Made by a program: the position numbers and the translations under genes. The notes under the pieces are model-generated. The model made no database searches and was not told where the DNA came from. It saw nothing but the letters and a program-made list of their open reading frames with translations. From Melanocharis versteri (Eukaryota > Chordata > Aves > Passeriformes > Melanocharitidae), in assembly GCA_013397845.1 (NCBI GenBank), contig VZTG01000076.1, forward strand, positions 324,161 through 388,160: a DNA stretch of 64,000 bases, given 5' to 3'. This document shows, piece by piece, positions 60,201 to 64,000 of this stretch (position 1 is the first letter of the stretch; each line of letters opens with the position of its first letter).

Positions 60201-63200
60201 ACCGATCATGAAGGAGTAACTGAATCAGAGCACTTTGAGGGTACCCTGACCAGGCTTTTCCCCATAGTGAAAGTCCCTTTCCTTATAGGATAAAGCCTAG
60301 TTCCTGGCTCTGGATTCTTTGTTGCAATACTGGTAGAGATGGTGTTAAAATTACAGCGTGAAGATGATCTTACACCTTTCAAGCACCTTTGGACATTCTG
60401 TGTTCGAATCAGTAGCCAGTGAATCCTTTAGGGCCCTTTATTCTGATTTAATGTTAGTTGTATCAGCACTGACTAGTGCATGCTAAAAAGCTTTCACCTC
60501 TTGCATGTCCTGGCCTATTATATTTTTCTCTTCCACCTTTTCTCCTCTCTTTTTACATGGTGTCTGAAGGAAATCCCTTGGATCAATGTAAACCTGTTAA
60601 TGACCATTGGATATTCATGCATCCCGTAAGTATTCACAAACTTCGAGTGTTTGTCCAAAAGGCGAAAACCATGAGAAAGAATCAAGAAAATAAAATTATA
60701 CAAGTTGCCAAATCAAACCTAAATGACAAGGATCTGAGAGATCCACAGCTGTCTCCAGTTATCTCTGCATTCCTTTAGATGTGTGTCTGTCCATCCTTTC
60801 TTGTACTTTATATGACTGATAATTTAGCCCAGTTGATTGACATACATTTTTGCTTCCTATGACAGTCTTCCCTGGCAATGGTAATCTCTTTGGACCTATC
60901 AATCCTCTATTCTTTCAGGTTGAAAGTTGTGGAATGTATTCTTATAGATAACACTGGAGATTTGAAGCATCTTTTAGTGGAGGTCAATTACAACTGGCAG
61001 CTGTAGAAAAGGAAGCAAATGACTTTTCTGATTTGTCTGCCTTCTGAAAGGTCAGTTGTAGGATTTTATGACTCATTCCTCCCATTGCATGCCCAAGGCG
61101 CTCACTTCCCTAGGATAGCAAATGACTTTCTAGCTCTTCTTATTTCTTCGTTTTCAAATCCTGCCGTTACCACCTTTGATTTATGAAGGAATAGGTGTGT
61201 AGGGACACTAGAGGTCACTGTAGCTTCACTGCAGAGGGAACAAATACTTCTCTGCTGGTCCAAATGACTTCTCCGGATAAGAGTTTGTTTCAACTGACAA
61301 ATGCATACAAACCTTTGCTCACTCTGTATTCCACGGACCCTCTCCCTATACTTTATTAACTGAGCATCTCTTTCCTTCCCAGCCCCACTCCCCCATTTGC
61401 CTGCCACCTTCCTGCATTTCTGGTCAAGTTAAACTTCTGCTCTGCTTCAGCCTCAGACCTGCAGCACTACTGCTTGCTACTAGCCACAATTTACACCTTG
61501 TTTTTCAGTTTTCATACTGCCAGTTGGTGGAAGCAAGAATAGGAAGAAATTGAAATGAATCATAAATAACTGGAGGGCCTGAGGGTGAGGGAGAATGCTC
61601 TGAGTCTTGAGACAGAAGCTTAAACTGCCAAAAATTATCACCTGTGGCAAACAACAGCAAGCAGATGCACATGCCAATTTTCAGCAGTTAACTACCTATA
61701 AATACAGGCATTGATTCTTACTGAGCCTACAAATACTTTTGCTGAAATTAAGCTAAGTTGAACAAATGCAAATGCAATGGGTTATACTGTGAGACCTAAA
61801 GTTCAAACGTTCAAGACTTCGCCACCAGTCTCATGCTAGGACCACGAACTCAAGAAATTTAGTGTTATATCTCATACCTTCAATGAGTAATAACAAGAAT
61901 TTCAGGCCACAGTGCATTATAGTTCAAGTGTCAAACAGAAAAAGTAAATATTCAGGGTGTTTGTGCATTTTTTCCTTTTCCAAAACAATTTCTAAATGAA
62001 GAGAACCTATTTTGATCTTAATTTTCTGTACTCAGTTTGTACTTCTACTGTCTTTTAAATTATTTTTAAAAAGAAAAAATGCAATCAGCTTGAGATATGA
62101 ATCATAGGCTTCTTCCCATAAGATTCATCTATCTAGGAATTACCATTTTTGGTAAGAGACACAATTTCCACAGAATTCAGCTGAAGCAGATGCTTGATTT
62201 CACATGCATTCCTCTACCTTCCAGTACAGGATGCAGGCACATCTTCCACAAGCTGTGTCCAAGGGGATTCTTCTCAAGAACAATTGCACGTTTTGACTGT
62301 TGTAATTGCCTAACATGTTATATCTTAATATTCCCCACTAATTATTAGATGGGGAACCCAACTGCCATGGTTATAAAAATCCTCTTGGACTTGGGGAAAT
62401 GGCTTTACCCAAAGATTCAACCCCAGTTTTAGATCTCCACAGGGTAATGCATTCCAAAAGTTGAAGTCTCAGGCAGAGTAGGGGAACGGGGCTTTGTAAA
62501 GCCGCGGCGTGCTGCACACTGCAATTGTCTGGCTGGATGGGTTTGAAACAACTGGTGTTGCTGCCATTGTGTTAATGGCATTGCAGGCAACAAGCAAAAA
62601 GGGACTTACAAGCACTTAAAAATAAATAGGAAACATCATTTGGAGAAGTAAGGAACTTTAAAGCACTAAGGAGAGGATGTAAATGAATCATGCACCTGAT
62701 GTTAGCTGGCATTCTCAAACATCATGTGAATAGGCAGGATGCTGAATACCTATGTTTCCGAGGGGTGTACATCCTGAAGAGCTTCTGTTTATTACTACAA
62801 AGCTTACTAGGAGTGAGGGGAGATAGAGGACTGCGTTACTAAGCATTCCAGTGCTAGGTTAGGGGTTAGGTTTTCCACCTCAAGTTAGATTATGCATCAC
62901 TGGCAATTTCTTTTTTATGTGGTGCATGCAGAGTGTTTACATTAGATCTACTTTTAGAAACAGATATGATATAGGAGATGAAAGAATTCCATAATATAAT
63001 TCACTTATTTCCCTCAAAACAGGGCTGAGTTTTCCCCCCAAGTTCTTATACTGGCAAAACTGCTCCAGAGAGAGTTGTTTGAATAGGGAATACATATTCA
63101 TCCTCATGAGTTACAAGACTAGATGGGTGACATTCATCCTTTGCAGACACCCAGTGCATGTCCTACACACAGTTCAAGACTGATTATGCTCTCCATATGT

Positions 63201-64000
63201 CACAGGATTCATCAGTCTTGATCTAGTTTCCTGCACAGGAACTATTTCAGCCATGTTGTATAACTGAACAAAAATAAATATTGCTTGTTTTCAGTGTGTG
63301 CACTTGCAGATATTCAGAATTTAACATATAGGCTTTTAAAATAACTTGCACAACTCTAGAACTGATTTTTGAAATATCTCATTTATAGCCTGGATACACC
63401 AGAGAGGTTGTCTACCAATACTTTGATAAATGATTAATTAGAATACTTGCATGTAAATTTTTGGGAAATACAACATACATATTTTTATCAAAATCAGTGT
63501 GAAGCTACAGCCTCATAAGCACAGCTCTCTCAACTCAAATGCATAGCAACATTTAGTCACCTAATGAAAGACTGTAGGTCTGTACATGACAAAACACAAT
63601 AATTAATTTCTGTAAATATAAGTCTATTGGGTAGGAAAGAAAATAATAAACTTTTCCCTAACACAATACAATTTTTTCTCCACTGTTATTAGAAGGGAAT
63701 ATAAAGCAAAGAGCACATTCAGAATGCAATCCAATGTACTACTTGTGCAAACACGTCTCCATTTAAAGAGTGAAACAAGAAGAAGCTTACTTAGTTCACA
63801 TAGCATCCCATGCAAGTGACTTAGCATCGCAGTAAGAAACAAGTTAAATAGTCAAGGACAGTTATCTCAAAGTACATTGCAGCAGTTCACATTTACATCT
63901 TTGCCACAAAAGACCACATACACCACATGTATTTTCAGTGATACAAACACACAGTGATATGTCAGCATAAGAGCAATAAACAGCCACTGACAAAACACAC
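57256..64000 (-). other. KCNQ5 intron continuing past the window
   Basis: No upstream KCNQ5 exon (helix A, IQ motif, S6) is found on the minus strand up to the right edge. AT-rich throughout, with no confident repeat or gene. Confidence 0.75.

Overview
The window looks like a bird chromosome, or less likely another archosaur or turtle. Its interspersed repeats are almost all degraded CR1 LINE pieces. Introns are short for a vertebrate. The gene order CGAS, DDX43, KCNQ5 matches one flank of the human 6q13 block (known synteny). All three genes were recognised from conserved protein motifs, and exon joins were checked by splice dinucleotides and reading phase.

Positions 2-4829, plus strand: five exons of CGAS (cyclic GMP-AMP synthase). 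The window opens inside exon 1, so the disordered N-terminus and the promoter are missing. The catalytic Gly-Ser, the Glu/Asp triad and the zinc thumb are intact, and all joins keep frame to a normal stop. Positions 6948-27510, minus strand: complete DDX43 (KH domain plus DEAD-box helicase), 16 coding exons, about 636 residues. Its 3' end faces that of CGAS across 2.1 kb. Exon 1 lies in a CpG island and contains an unread base (N) that breaks the frame. One intron uses a GC donor. Positions 34262-57255, minus strand: the last five coding exons of the potassium channel gene KCNQ5, covering the intracellular C-terminal tail; the channel exons lie beyond the right edge.

Non-coding content: CR1 fragments occur in CGAS intron 1, in DDX43 intron 9 (a long broken RT-bearing copy on the opposite strand), directly against the DDX43 promoter, and in the large KCNQ5 intron. 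A probable old LTR fragment lies in DDX43 intron 6. An isolated CpG island at about 39.4-39.7 kb has no gene assigned and is the most interesting unexplained non-coding signal. I saw no tRNA, rRNA or CRISPR array.

The three genes are not a pathway. CGAS is a cytosolic DNA sensor, DDX43 a germline-biased RNA/DNA helicase and KCNQ5 a neuronal/muscle M-type potassium channel. I found no convincing novel system; the findings concern gene-structure oddities and unexplained islands.
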